The notes beneath the pieces were generated by a model that was not told the DNA's origin, ran no database searches, and saw nothing but the letters and a program-made list of their open reading frames with translations. The position numbers and the translations under genes were made by a program. Positions 54,782 to 62,881 of a DNA stretch of 64,000 bases are shown piece by piece; the first letter of the stretch is position 1, and every line of letters begins with the position of its first letter. The stretch is from Amycolatopsis xylanica (lineage in GTDB: Bacteria > Actinomycetota > Actinomycetes > Mycobacteriales > Pseudonocardiaceae). The stretch lies in the NCBI RefSeq assembly GCF_900107045.1, contig NZ_FNON01000005.1, positions 310,001-374,000 of the forward strand. Reading direction: 5' to 3'.

Positions 54782-55776
54782 TGGCGATGACCGCCGAGGT
54801 GAAGGACGAGCTCAGCCGCTTGGAGATCACCAAGATCGGGCCGCGCCGCGCGGAGGTCGCTTCGATGCTGCGGTTCGCCGGTGGCCTGCACATCGTCGGC
54901 GGCCGGGTGGTCGTCGAAGCCGAGCTCGACACCGGATCGGTGGCGCGGCGGCTGCGCAAGGAGATCCACGAGCTGTACGGCCACCATTCGGATGTGCACG
55001 TGATCTCGTCGTCCGGGCTGCGCAAGGGCACGCGCTATGTCGTGCGCGTCGTCAAGGACGGCGAAGGCCTGGCTCGGCAGACCGGGCTGATCGACCAGCG
55101 CGGCAGGCCCGTCCGAGGGCTGCCCGCCGCGGTCGTCTCCGGTGGCGTCGCCGACGCGGAAGCCGCGTGGCGTGGCGCTTTCCTCGCGCACGGCTCGCTG
55201 ACCGAGCCCGGCCGGTCTTCCTCGCTGGAGGTCACCTGCCCCGGCCCGGAAGCGGCGCTCGCCCTGGTCGGCGCGGCGCGGCGGATGGGCATTCAGGCCA
55301 AATCGCGCGAGGTGCGCGGCGCGGACCGCGTGGTCGTGCGTGACGGCGACGCGATCGGCGCGCTGCTGACCAGGCTCGGCGCGCACAAGAGCGTGCTGAA
55401 GTGGGAAGAGCGCCGGATGCGCCGCGAGGTCAAGGCGACGGCCAACCGCCTCGCCAACTTCGACGACGCGAACCTGCGCCGCTCCGCCCGCGCGGCCGTC
55501 GCGGCGGCCGCCCGCGTCGAGCGCGCGATGGAGATCCTGGGCGACTCCGCGCCGAACCACCTGCTCGCGGCCGGCAAGCTCCGGTTGTCGAACCGCCATG
55601 CGTCGCTGGAGGAGCTCGGCCAGCTGTCCGACCCGCCGATGACCAAGGACGCGGTCGCGGGCCGGATCCGCCGTCTGCTGGCCATGGCCGACAAGCGCGC
55701 GAAAGAACAGGGCATCCCGGACACCGAGTCCGCCGTCACCCCCGACATGCTCGAGGACGACGAGGCGGACGCGTGA
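54781..55776 (+). CDS. whiA: Sporulation regulator WhiA
   Basis: DNA-binding regulator that works with WhiB to start sporulation septation; present in nearly all Gram-positives. The 331-residue product has an N-terminal LAGLIDADG-like domain (RRAEVASMLRFAGGLHIVGG, AWRGAFLAHGSLTEP) and a C-terminal sigma4-like helix-turn-helix (LEELGQLSDPPMTKDAVAGRIRRL). ATG at 54781 with GGAGGGG 6 bases upstream matches the mycobacterial start MAMT. Together with BldD it supports a developmentally complex actinobacterium. Confidence 0.95.
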   Translation: MAMTAEVKDELSRLEITKIGPRRAEVASMLRFAGGLHIVGGRVVVEAELDTGSVARRLRKEIHELYGHHSDVHVISSSGLRKGTRYVVRVVKDGEGLARQTGLIDQRGRPVRGLPAAVVSGGVADAEAAWRGAFLAHGSLTEPGRSSSLEVTCPGPEAALALVGAARRMGIQAKSREVRGADRVVVRDGDAIGALLTRLGAHKSVLKWEERRMRREVKATANRLANFDDANLRRSARAAVAAAARVERAMEILGDSAPNHLLAAGKLRLSNRHASLEELGQLSDPPMTKDAVAGRIRRLLAMADKRAKEQGIPDTESAVTPDMLEDDEADA

Positions 55777-55818
55777 TTTAGCGGGCTTTATCCCGGTCTG
55801 GGATAAAGCCCGCTAAAT
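55776..55818. terminator. Bidirectional hairpin after whiA (GGGCTTTATCCC core)
   Basis: Perfect 19-base arms (55776-55794 and 55800-55818) with loop GGTCT. It begins at the last base of the whiA stop and its right arm covers the stop codon of the convergent prenyltransferase-like gene. Its core GCTTTATCCC is shared with 33846-33869. Confidence 0.75.
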
Positions 55819-56814
55819 CCCGGTCTGAAGTTCGCCGAAGACCGCGTGCACAGCCGGGTTCCCGGTCACCGCGGCTTGGGCGAGCAGGTACGCGCCCGCG
55901 GTCCACGTGGTCCGTTCCTGGGGCCACAGCACGCGATCCTCGAACTGGTAGCCGGTCCAGAACGAACCGTCGGCGTGCCGCAGGCGCTCGACCTGGCCGA
56001 GCAGCGTGGTCGCTTCCGCGAGGCGGCCACGCGTGGCCAGCGTCAGCGCGAGTTCGCTGGTCTCGCCGCCGGTGACCCACGGCTGGTCGTGCACGCAGCG
56101 CACGCCCAGCCCCGGCACGACGAACCGGTCCCAGTCGGCGGCCAGCGCCGTTTCGGGCTGCACCGAGCCGAGAACCGGGTAATACCAGTCCATCGAATGC
56201 GGTTTCGGCTCGAACAGGCCGGGGCAGCTGATCGCGAGCCGGAGCCGGTCCGCCGTGTCGTCCCACGCGGGCCGGGGACGGCCCAGCGCGGCGGCGAGCG
56301 CGCTCGCGTGCCGCAGCGCGTGGTGGATGCTGCAGTTTCCGGTCAGCAGGGCGAGGTTCGAGCCCACACGCCACGTGATCTCGCCGGTCGGGCGCTGCAG
56401 CCGCCGCACGAAACCGATGGCGCGTTCGAGCGTCGGCCACAGTTGCGCGGCCAGCGTCTCGCCGTGCAGCCTGGTGTGCAGAGCGAGCCCGACGGCGATG
56501 TACGCGGTGAAGTTGGCGTCGAGTGCCCTGTCGGACGGGCTGGATTCTTGGTAACCCGCGAACCAGGAGCCGTCCGCGTTCTGGTTGGCCGCCAGCCAGA
56601 TGTACGCCGCTTCGGCCTCAGCGTGGAACCCGGCGACGTCGAGTCCCATGGCGGCCTCGACGTGACACCACGGGTCGAGCGCTTTCCCTGTCTCCCAAGG
56701 GATCCCGCCGGTGGACCACTGGGTGGCCGCGATGGTCAGCGCGGTTTGCGAGCGTAGAGCACGAGGCTCTTGCCGAGCACCGGGTTCAACACGCGTTCGA
56801 GCAGTTTCACCCAT
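55813..56814 (-). CDS. Prenyltransferase/squalene oxidase-like alpha-barrel protein
   Basis: The product (333 residues from ATG 56814) has repeated QW-like motifs of alpha/alpha barrels: QWSTGGIPWETGKALDPW, NQNADGSWFAGYQE, RLRHADGSFWTGYQFED. The catalytic DxDD of cyclases is not seen, so function is unknown. ATG 56814 overlaps the methyltransferase by 79 bases; a CTG at 56739 would give a 4-base overlap and a family-like N-terminus (TIAATQWSTGG), so the true start may be there. Last of a minus-strand run of caspase, GT4 and methyltransferase. Confidence 0.75.
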   Translation of the reverse strand: MGETARTRVEPGARQEPRALRSQTALTIAATQWSTGGIPWETGKALDPWCHVEAAMGLDVAGFHAEAEAAYIWLAANQNADGSWFAGYQESSPSDRALDANFTAYIAVGLALHTRLHGETLAAQLWPTLERAIGFVRRLQRPTGEITWRVGSNLALLTGNCSIHHALRHASALAAALGRPRPAWDDTADRLRLAISCPGLFEPKPHSMDWYYPVLGSVQPETALAADWDRFVVPGLGVRCVHDQPWVTGGETSELALTLATRGRLAEATTLLGQVERLRHADGSFWTGYQFEDRVLWPQERTTWTAGAYLLAQAAVTGNPAVHAVFGELQTGI

Positions 56815-57416
56815 CGGGGCCCCTTCATGATGTCCCACACCAGAAAGCGGTGATACGCCTCGGTGATCCTGTTCTCGCCCAGGCATTTCAGCCACCAGTA
56901 CGGCGAATGCAACGCGTGCGCGTGATGCCCCGCGAACGGTTCGAGCCCGGCCTCACGCAAACGAGCGAGTAGCTCACGGCGCCGGTAAATCCGGATGTGG
57001 CCACCCTCGACCTGGTGGTATTCCTCGGAAAGCGCCCAGCAGATCCGTTCCGGCCACCAGCGTGGCACGGTCACCGCGAGCACCCCGCCCGGCGCGAGCA
57101 CGCGCACCGCCTCGGCCAGCATCGCGCGGTCGGCGTGGACGTGTTCGAGCACCTCGGCGGCGATCACCCGGTCGAAGCCGCCATCGGGGAACGGCAGCGC
57201 CAGCCCGTTCGCGCGAACGGCCAGGCCATACGGCCCGCCGTCCCGAGTCAATTCGTCGAACTTGTCGCGCACATGCTTGACCTCGGCGTCGGCCACGTCG
57301 ACCGCGACGACATCGGACCCGAGCCGCCACGCCGCGTAGGCGTGCCTGCCATCACCGCAGCCGAGATCGAGCACCCGGCCGCCCCGCCCGAACCGGCGGA
57401 AGTCCACGGTCAGCAC
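56736..57416 (-). CDS. Class I SAM-dependent methyltransferase
   Basis: A 226-residue enzyme with the SAM-binding motif VLDLGCGDGRHAYAA near the N-terminus, the acidic end of strand 2 (VVAVDVAD), RVIAAEVLEHVHADRAM and VLAPGGVLAVTVP. The C-terminal part has hydrophobic, basic segments (FLVWDIMKGPRWVKLLER) suggesting membrane contact. GTG at 57416 overlaps the GT4 stop. Acceptor unknown; the neighbours suggest a glycolipid or surface sugar. Confidence 0.85.
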   Translation of the reverse strand: MLTVDFRRFGRGGRVLDLGCGDGRHAYAAWRLGSDVVAVDVADAEVKHVRDKFDELTRDGGPYGLAVRANGLALPFPDGGFDRVIAAEVLEHVHADRAMLAEAVRVLAPGGVLAVTVPRWWPERICWALSEEYHQVEGGHIRIYRRRELLARLREAGLEPFAGHHAHALHSPYWWLKCLGENRITEAYHRFLVWDIMKGPRWVKLLERVLNPVLGKSLVLYARKPR

Positions 57417-58549
57417 GTCAGCTCCCGGTAGTGCCGGACGGTCTCACGGGCGGTGGCTTCCCAGCTCAGCGTGGCGGTCCTGGCGAGCCCTGCCGCGCCG
57501 AGCCGCGCCCGCAGGTCGCCGTCGGTCAGCACGCGCAGCAGTTCCTTCGCGAGCGCGTCGGAATCCGCGGGCGGCACGATCATCGCCGCGTCACCGACGA
57601 CCTCGGGAATCGCGCCCGCCGAGGTGGTGACCAACGCCGTTCCGCACGCCATCGCTTCGGCGGCGGGCAGCGAAAACCCTTCGTACAGGCTCGGCACACA
57701 CACGACTTCGGCACTGGCGATCAGCTCGGCGAGTGCGGTGTCGCTGAGCCCGCTGACGAACCGCACCCGCGGCCCGGCGGGCTTGCGCTTGCCGACTACG
57801 ACAAGTTCCGCTTCCGGCAGCGAGTCCAGCGCCGCGAGCAGATGTTCCAGCCCCTTCAACGGTTCGTCCGCGCTCGCCGTGGTGACGATCCGCCCGGGCA
57901 CCTTCGCGATTTCGGGGCGTGGCTTGAAAATCCGCGTGTCGGCGGCCAGTGGTACGACCTCTGCGACCACGCCCATGTGCTCGCGAATCGAGTCACGCGA
58001 CGCTTCGGACACGGTCAAGATCTTCGGCAGCCTGCGCGCGACTCGGTGCTGCATGCCGACGAACCCGTACCAGCGCTCGACGCCTTCCCGCCCGGCGGCG
58101 AGCTTCAGCTCACGGTCGATGGCGATCGGGTGATGCACGGTCGCCAGCACCGGCAGCCCGGTCCCGAGCAGCCCGTACCCGAGGCTCTGGTTGTCATGCA
58201 CGACGTCGAAATCCCGGCGTCTCAGGTACCAAGCCGCCCGCAACGAGAACGCCAGCGGCTCCCCGAACCCGCCCCGGCGCATCGCGGCGTACTCCAGCCA
58301 GTCCGGCAACGCCTTGAGTTCGCGTATTTTGGCTCGGCGAAAGGGATTCGGCTCGGCGAAGAGGTCGAGGCTTGGCAGTTTCGTCAGCGTGACACCCGGA
58401 TCCAGCTCGGGATACGGCTGCCCCGCGATGACCTCGACGTGATGCCCGAGCGCGACCAGTTCCCGGCTCAGATGCCGGACGTAGACGCCTTGCCCGCCAC
58501 AGCGGGGATTGCCGCGATAAGTCAGCAGCGCGATGCGGAGCGCGCTCAC
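57410..58549 (-). CDS. Family 4 glycosyltransferase
   Basis: A 379-residue GT-B enzyme. N-terminal acceptor side: GGQGVYVRHLSRELVALGHHVEV; C-terminal nucleotide-sugar side: VTTASADEPLKGLEHLLAAL and the E-x7-E motif EGFSLPAAEAMACGTALV. GTG at 58549 begins 3 bases after the caspase gene stop, so the two are probably co-translated. With the downstream methyltransferase it could modify a surface saccharide or glycolipid. Confidence 0.87.
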   Translation of the reverse strand: MSALRIALLTYRGNPRCGGQGVYVRHLSRELVALGHHVEVIAGQPYPELDPGVTLTKLPSLDLFAEPNPFRRAKIRELKALPDWLEYAAMRRGGFGEPLAFSLRAAWYLRRRDFDVVHDNQSLGYGLLGTGLPVLATVHHPIAIDRELKLAAGREGVERWYGFVGMQHRVARRLPKILTVSEASRDSIREHMGVVAEVVPLAADTRIFKPRPEIAKVPGRIVTTASADEPLKGLEHLLAALDSLPEAELVVVGKRKPAGPRVRFVSGLSDTALAELIASAEVVCVPSLYEGFSLPAAEAMACGTALVTTSAGAIPEVVGDAAMIVPPADSDALAKELLRVLTDGDLRARLGAAGLARTATLSWEATARETVRHYRELTC

Positions 58550-58552
58550 CGA

Positions 58553-61078
58553 TCATCCCCATGCGGCCAGCTTCGCGCGGATCTTGGCGGTTTCGCCATG
58601 GTGCTCACCACGCACTTCGAGCGAGATCGGCAGCAGCGCGCGCAGTTCGGCCACCGCCGCGCCGGATTGGCCGTGCCTGTGCAGCGCGAGCGCGTAGGTG
58701 AACCAGATGTCGAGGAAGTCGGGATGCCGTTCACCTAACCTCGCCCGTTCCTGGCCGAGCAGCCGTCGATGCTCGTGAAGAGCGGGGGGGGGTGCGTCGA
58801 TTTCGGTGCTCCAGAAGACGATGTTGTGTTCGATCTTGGCGACCAACTCGTGGTCCTTCCCGAGCGCTTCGATGGCGTCCGGGAGCAGTTCTCGTTCCTG
58901 GCGCAGCAGTTCCGGGCCATCGCCGCACTTGCCCTCGGCCACCGCGAGCAGGTGCCGTGCGTGGATGGTCTCCACATGTGCCGGTCCGAGCGCCTCGTGG
59001 GAATCCCTTGCCAGCTCGCGGAAAACCTCGCGTGCCTCGTCGAACCGGTTCAGCTCCCACAGCTGCCAGCCGAGGTTGTTCCGGATGCTCAGCGTTTCGG
59101 GATCGTCGGGCCCGAGTTCCCGTTCGGCGACGGGCAGGAGCTGCTGGAAACGGTCGATCGCCAAGGCCGGATCACCCGCCTTGCCGGTCCAGGTCGCGTG
59201 CCGGGCCCGGCAGATGATGGCCAATCGGTCATCCTCGCCGACCGAGTCGGCCACTCGCGCCGCCCAATGCGCCCAACGTTCCCGGTTCTCCACAGGCACG
59301 CCGAGTTCCCGGGTTTCCAGGCTGTGTACCGCATCGGCCTTGCGTCCCGCCATCCAGTACAACTCGGCTTCGTTGGCTATCGCGTAGCGCTGCGAAGGCA
59401 GGTCCTCCTCGGCCGCTTCGCCGATCGCGTGCAGCAGGACCGCGAGCGTCCCTTGGTAGTCGCCGACGCGCGTGATGTGGCCGATTCGGGCGCGCAGGCC
59501 GAGTAACTCGACATGTTCGTCCGGTGTGCCCGCACCGGGCCGCACCACGTTGTCTCGCTGCGTGAACAACTCGTCGCGCAAAATGGGTAAGCGGTCCGGG
59601 CCCCCGCTGCGCGCGCTCGCCGCGAGCAGCACGGCCACGGGCAGGGGCCCGAGTAGTTTGGTGAACCGCAGCAGCTCGAGCAGGTCGAACTCGGTCACCT
59701 CTTCCTCTTCCGCCACGGGCTCGGAGGTACCCCGGTCGGTGATCACCGGCGGGCCGATCGTGGGTGGTTCCACCTCTGCGGGCAGGCGCACTACCAGATT
59801 GTCGGGGAAGATCACGACCGAGCTGTGCGGCCACGGATCGACGGCCTCGATGGTGAGGATCAGTTGGATCCAGTCGAGTGAAGCGTCGTGCACAAGCTCG
59901 AGCAGTGAGTCGCGCAGCCGTTCGCGGTCGAATCGTGCCAGCCTGGCGATTCCGTCGATCGCGATCCGGATGGGCTCGTCACGGTCGAGCGCGCGTAACG
60001 GTTCCAGCACCGAGCGATCGAACGCGCTGAGATCCGGCCGGTTGACTTCGGTGAAGCCGGGAACGCTTCGGGCCAATTGCCGGGCCAGTTCCCCTGCCAG
60101 TTGTTCAACGGTCTGACCGGGTGTCGCGAACAGGACCGCGTCCAGGAAATCCAGCGGCACGGAGCGCCCGGCGACCGCGGGGCGCGCCAAAGCGGCGAGC
60201 AGTGAAGAAGCCTCCTGCCGGTCACCGAGAATTTGGACGCAGCGGGCGCCCCCGAGCACCTGGCTGACCACGTCGCGCAACTCACGCGTCGGGCGGTAAC
60301 CCTCGGTAAGACGTTCGATCTCTTCAGCTGCCGGATTGCCGCGCAGTGGCTGCCAAGCCTCTGAAGCGTTACGGGCCAGCCAGAGGCCTTCGTCGCCCTT
60401 CGGTGTGAGCCAGGTGCCGTCGAACGCCAGATGCACGGCTGTCTGCGCCGGGCAGTGGCCGGAGATGACTCGTTTGAGATCAGGGCAGCGGAGTCGTTCA
60501 CCCAGCTCCGGGTCGCCGGAGCGCAGGATCTTCGCCAGCGAGAGACTGAAGCAGCCGTTCGCGGCGGTGCGGTCATCAGAGGCCGTCAGCACCTCGAAGC
60601 GTTTGCCCGCCGCGCCGACGATGCGGGACCAGCGCTCGGCCGCCTGGACGGCCGCGATGCCCGCGTGGCAGGTGTCGAGCAGGATGACCAGGCCGTCGAG
60701 CAGGGAGTACCGGCTCAGCAGCTCCTTGATCCGCTGGGCGAGCAGGTAGGACTTGCGGCTGTCCGGCGGGTACTGGGCGTCGCGGGTGAGGAAGTAGAAG
60801 TCGTCGTTCGCGTAGTCGCCGTGGCCGACCAGCGCCAAGAACAGCGTCGACTCGGTGTCCGAGGCGCGCTCGAAGGCGTCGACGAGCGCGTCGTCGAGTT
60901 CGACCATCGTGGGGTCGATGAGGGTGCCGGTGTCCAGGGAAGGCACTGCGGGTACGCAGGCGCCGATCTCCGGGTCGAGCAGGGCTTCGGCGACTTCGTG
61001 CGCGGCTTTGGGCAGGAACGACAGCAGATTCAATGAATCGCATTGTGACGCGATCACCAAGGCCAGCCGCTCTCCCAC
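58553..61078 (-). CDS. Caspase-like (C14) peptidase with degenerate NTPase and TPR domains
   Basis: An 841-residue protein. Residues 1-240 are a caspase fold: RLALVIASQCDSLN, catalytic His86 in FLALVGHGDY and Cys137 in ILLDTCHAG. The centre resembles an NTPase without a working P-loop (CVQILGDRQEASSLL) but with a Walker B-like IRIAIDGIARL. From about 560 on, TPR-like helices (ETLSIRNNLGWQLWELNRFDEARE) recur. GTG at 61078 or 61087; only 22 bases separate it from the divergent hydrolase. A run of nine G (58784-58792) lies in the coding region. Confidence 0.82.
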   Translation of the reverse strand: MGERLALVIASQCDSLNLLSFLPKAAHEVAEALLDPEIGACVPAVPSLDTGTLIDPTMVELDDALVDAFERASDTESTLFLALVGHGDYANDDFYFLTRDAQYPPDSRKSYLLAQRIKELLSRYSLLDGLVILLDTCHAGIAAVQAAERWSRIVGAAGKRFEVLTASDDRTAANGCFSLSLAKILRSGDPELGERLRCPDLKRVISGHCPAQTAVHLAFDGTWLTPKGDEGLWLARNASEAWQPLRGNPAAEEIERLTEGYRPTRELRDVVSQVLGGARCVQILGDRQEASSLLAALARPAVAGRSVPLDFLDAVLFATPGQTVEQLAGELARQLARSVPGFTEVNRPDLSAFDRSVLEPLRALDRDEPIRIAIDGIARLARFDRERLRDSLLELVHDASLDWIQLILTIEAVDPWPHSSVVIFPDNLVVRLPAEVEPPTIGPPVITDRGTSEPVAEEEEVTEFDLLELLRFTKLLGPLPVAVLLAASARSGGPDRLPILRDELFTQRDNVVRPGAGTPDEHVELLGLRARIGHITRVGDYQGTLAVLLHAIGEAAEEDLPSQRYAIANEAELYWMAGRKADAVHSLETRELGVPVENRERWAHWAARVADSVGEDDRLAIICRARHATWTGKAGDPALAIDRFQQLLPVAERELGPDDPETLSIRNNLGWQLWELNRFDEAREVFRELARDSHEALGPAHVETIHARHLLAVAEGKCGDGPELLRQERELLPDAIEALGKDHELVAKIEHNIVFWSTEIDAPPPALHEHRRLLGQERARLGERHPDFLDIWFTYALALHRHGQSGAAVAELRALLPISLEVRGEHHGETAKIRAKLAAWG

Positions 61079-61100
61079 GACGATCACGATACTGTGCGTC

Positions 61101-61997
61101 GTGGCCCGGATCGTGCTTGTACACGGAATTGCCCAAGAGCAGAAGTCGGCGGATACGCTCGAAGCCGAATGGCTGCCCAGCCTGGCGGGCGGGGTCCGCA
61201 CCGCCGGATATCCCGAGGTCGCGGACCGGTTGTGGCGTGACGGGCCCGGCGACGCGCGGATGGCGTTCTATGGCGACGTCTTCGCCAAAACCGACCAGCA
61301 GGGTTCGGCCGACGAGCTCGACGACGAGGAGCTCGCCGCCGCGCTGGCCGCGGAGTGGCTGGCCAGGGCCGCCGAGGCCGGTGACGTGCTGGCTCAGCGG
61401 GAACTCGCGGGCCAGCCGGGGGAGCAACAGGGTGTCCGGGCGGCGGTGCGGCCGGTGCTCAACGCGCTCGTGCGGGTGAAGCCGTTCGCGCGGTTCGGGG
61501 TGGCGTTCGCCGAGCGGGTGATCGTCAGGGCGCTGCGGCAGGTCACGCTGTACCTCACCGACGACGGGATCCGCGAGCGCGCACAGGCCCGGGTCGCCGC
61601 GCTGATCGGGCCCGAGACCGAGGTGATCATCGGGCATTCGCTCGGCTCGGTCGTCGCGTACGAGGCGGCGCACCGGCTGGACCGGCCGCTGCCGCTGCTG
61701 GTCACGCTCGGTTCGCCGCTCGGGCTGCGCACCGTCGTGTACGAGCGCACGCGGCCGCAGCCGCCGCGGGTGCCGGGGAACGTCCGCCGGTGGGTCAATC
61801 TGGCCGACCGCGACGACCTGGTGGCCGCGCGGCCGGACCTCACCGCGTTGTTCCCCGGCGCCGACGGAGTGCTGGAGAGCGGCTACACCGTCGACAACGG
61901 CGCGAAGCCGCACGAGGCGACTTTCTACCTCACCAAGGCGCCGGTCGGGGCCGCCGTGGCGACCGCGGGTTCCCAGCCCGGCGGCCCGAAGACGTAA
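61101..61997 (+). CDS. Alpha/beta hydrolase (lipase/esterase-like), divergent partner of the caspase
   Basis: A 298-residue hydrolase. It starts VARIVLVHGIAQEQKSADT with the oxyanion-side HG, has the nucleophile elbow IIGHSLGSVVAYEAAHRL, an Asp in NLADRDDLVAARPD and a late His in AKPHEATFYL. A large helical insertion (about 40-150) precedes the nucleophile. GTG at 61101 lies 22 bases from the caspase start. Its end overlaps the convergent fatty acid hydroxylase gene by 73 bases. Confidence 0.8.
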   Translation: MARIVLVHGIAQEQKSADTLEAEWLPSLAGGVRTAGYPEVADRLWRDGPGDARMAFYGDVFAKTDQQGSADELDDEELAAALAAEWLARAAEAGDVLAQRELAGQPGEQQGVRAAVRPVLNALVRVKPFARFGVAFAERVIVRALRQVTLYLTDDGIRERAQARVAALIGPETEVIIGHSLGSVVAYEAAHRLDRPLPLLVTLGSPLGLRTVVYERTRPQPPRVPGNVRRWVNLADRDDLVAARPDLTALFPGADGVLESGYTVDNGAKPHEATFYLTKAPVGAAVATAGSQPGGPKT

Positions 61998-62809
61998 CCG
62001 AGACGCGCTCGCCACGTGTGCGCCGCGCGGACGTCGCGCATGATCGAGCCGTACTCGTGGAAGCCGACCTTGAGCAGGTTGTAGGTCTTGATGTTCTTGG
62101 TGAGCCCGTAGGTCGGCCGCTTGCCCTCCGGGACGAAGCTGCGGAACATCCGGTCCCAGATGATCAGGATGCCGCCGTAGTTGGCGTCGAGGTATTCGGC
62201 GTCGCTGCCGTGGTGCACCCGGTGGTGCGACGGGGTGTTGAACACGTACTCGAACCAGCGCGGCAGCTTGCCGATCTTCTCGGTGTGCACGAAGAACTGG
62301 TACACGAGATCGATCGAAAGGCCGGTCAGGATCATCCACGGCGGAATGCCGGCGAACGCGAGGATCGACCAGAACGGCAGCTGGAAATAGGGCGTCCACT
62401 TCTGCCGCAGCGCGGTCGAGAAGTTGTAGTGCTCGCTCGAATGGTGCACCTGGTGCCCGGCCCACAGCAGCCGCACGCGGTGGCTCGCGCGGTGGTACGC
62501 GTAGAACACCAGCTCCTGCCCGAGCAGCATGATCACCCAGGTCCACCAGTCGCGGGGATCCCACTTGACCGGCGCGAACTCGTAGATCGCCGCGAAGACG
62601 AACAGCATGACCACGCGGAAGAACCCGTTCACCACCAGCGCGCCGGTGCCCATGGCCATCGAGGTCCTGGTGTCCTTCGCGCTGTAGCCCACCACGTTGT
62701 CGTCGTGCCCGAGCACGTGCACGGCCAGCACCTCGACGGCGACGAACAGCAGGAACACCGGCGTCGCGAACAGCACCGGGTCACGCAGATGGGCCAGGAA
62801 CTCCGTCAT
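61925..62809 (-). CDS. Sterol desaturase / fatty acid hydroxylase family membrane protein
   Basis: A 294-residue di-iron membrane enzyme. Three His clusters are visible: HRASH, HQVHHSSEHYN and HRVHHGSD, on the cytoplasmic ends of about four membrane helices (residues 15-32, 58-78, 89-108, 140-160). It hydroxylates or desaturates a lipid; actinobacterial members are of unknown substrate. ATG at 62809. A TetR regulator is divergent, and the 72-base gap holds palindromes. Confidence 0.87.
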   Translation of the reverse strand: MTEFLAHLRDPVLFATPVFLLFVAVEVLAVHVLGHDDNVVGYSAKDTRTSMAMGTGALVVNGFFRVVMLFVFAAIYEFAPVKWDPRDWWTWVIMLLGQELVFYAYHRASHRVRLLWAGHQVHHSSEHYNFSTALRQKWTPYFQLPFWSILAFAGIPPWMILTGLSIDLVYQFFVHTEKIGKLPRWFEYVFNTPSHHRVHHGSDAEYLDANYGGILIIWDRMFRSFVPEGKRPTYGLTKNIKTYNLLKVGFHEYGSIMRDVRAAHTWRARLGYVFGPPGWEPAVATAAPTGALVR

Positions 62810-62837
62810 GGGATCACCCCTTCGGATGTGACTCTAC

Positions 62838-62853
62838 GGTAACTTACCCTAAG
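62838..62853. promoter_or_regulatory. Overlapping palindromes, candidate TetR operator
   Basis: GGTAA-C-TTACC (62838-62848) and CTTA-CCC-TAAG (62843-62853) are perfect short palindromes that overlap. TTAC/GTAA half-sites (62859-62862, 62869-62872) occur further right. TAAGAT at 62870-62875 is a likely -10 for the TetR gene, whose GTG lies 7 bases further, so it may be leaderless and autorepressed. Confidence 0.5.
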
Positions 62854-62881
62854 GTCATTTACTCCAGCGTAAGATAGCGCG

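Noticed and set aside
60576..62564. 662-codon minus-strand frame across the hydrolase gene
   Set aside because: It lies opposite the hydrolase and across the caspase and hydroxylase in other frames; no domain and typical antisense composition.
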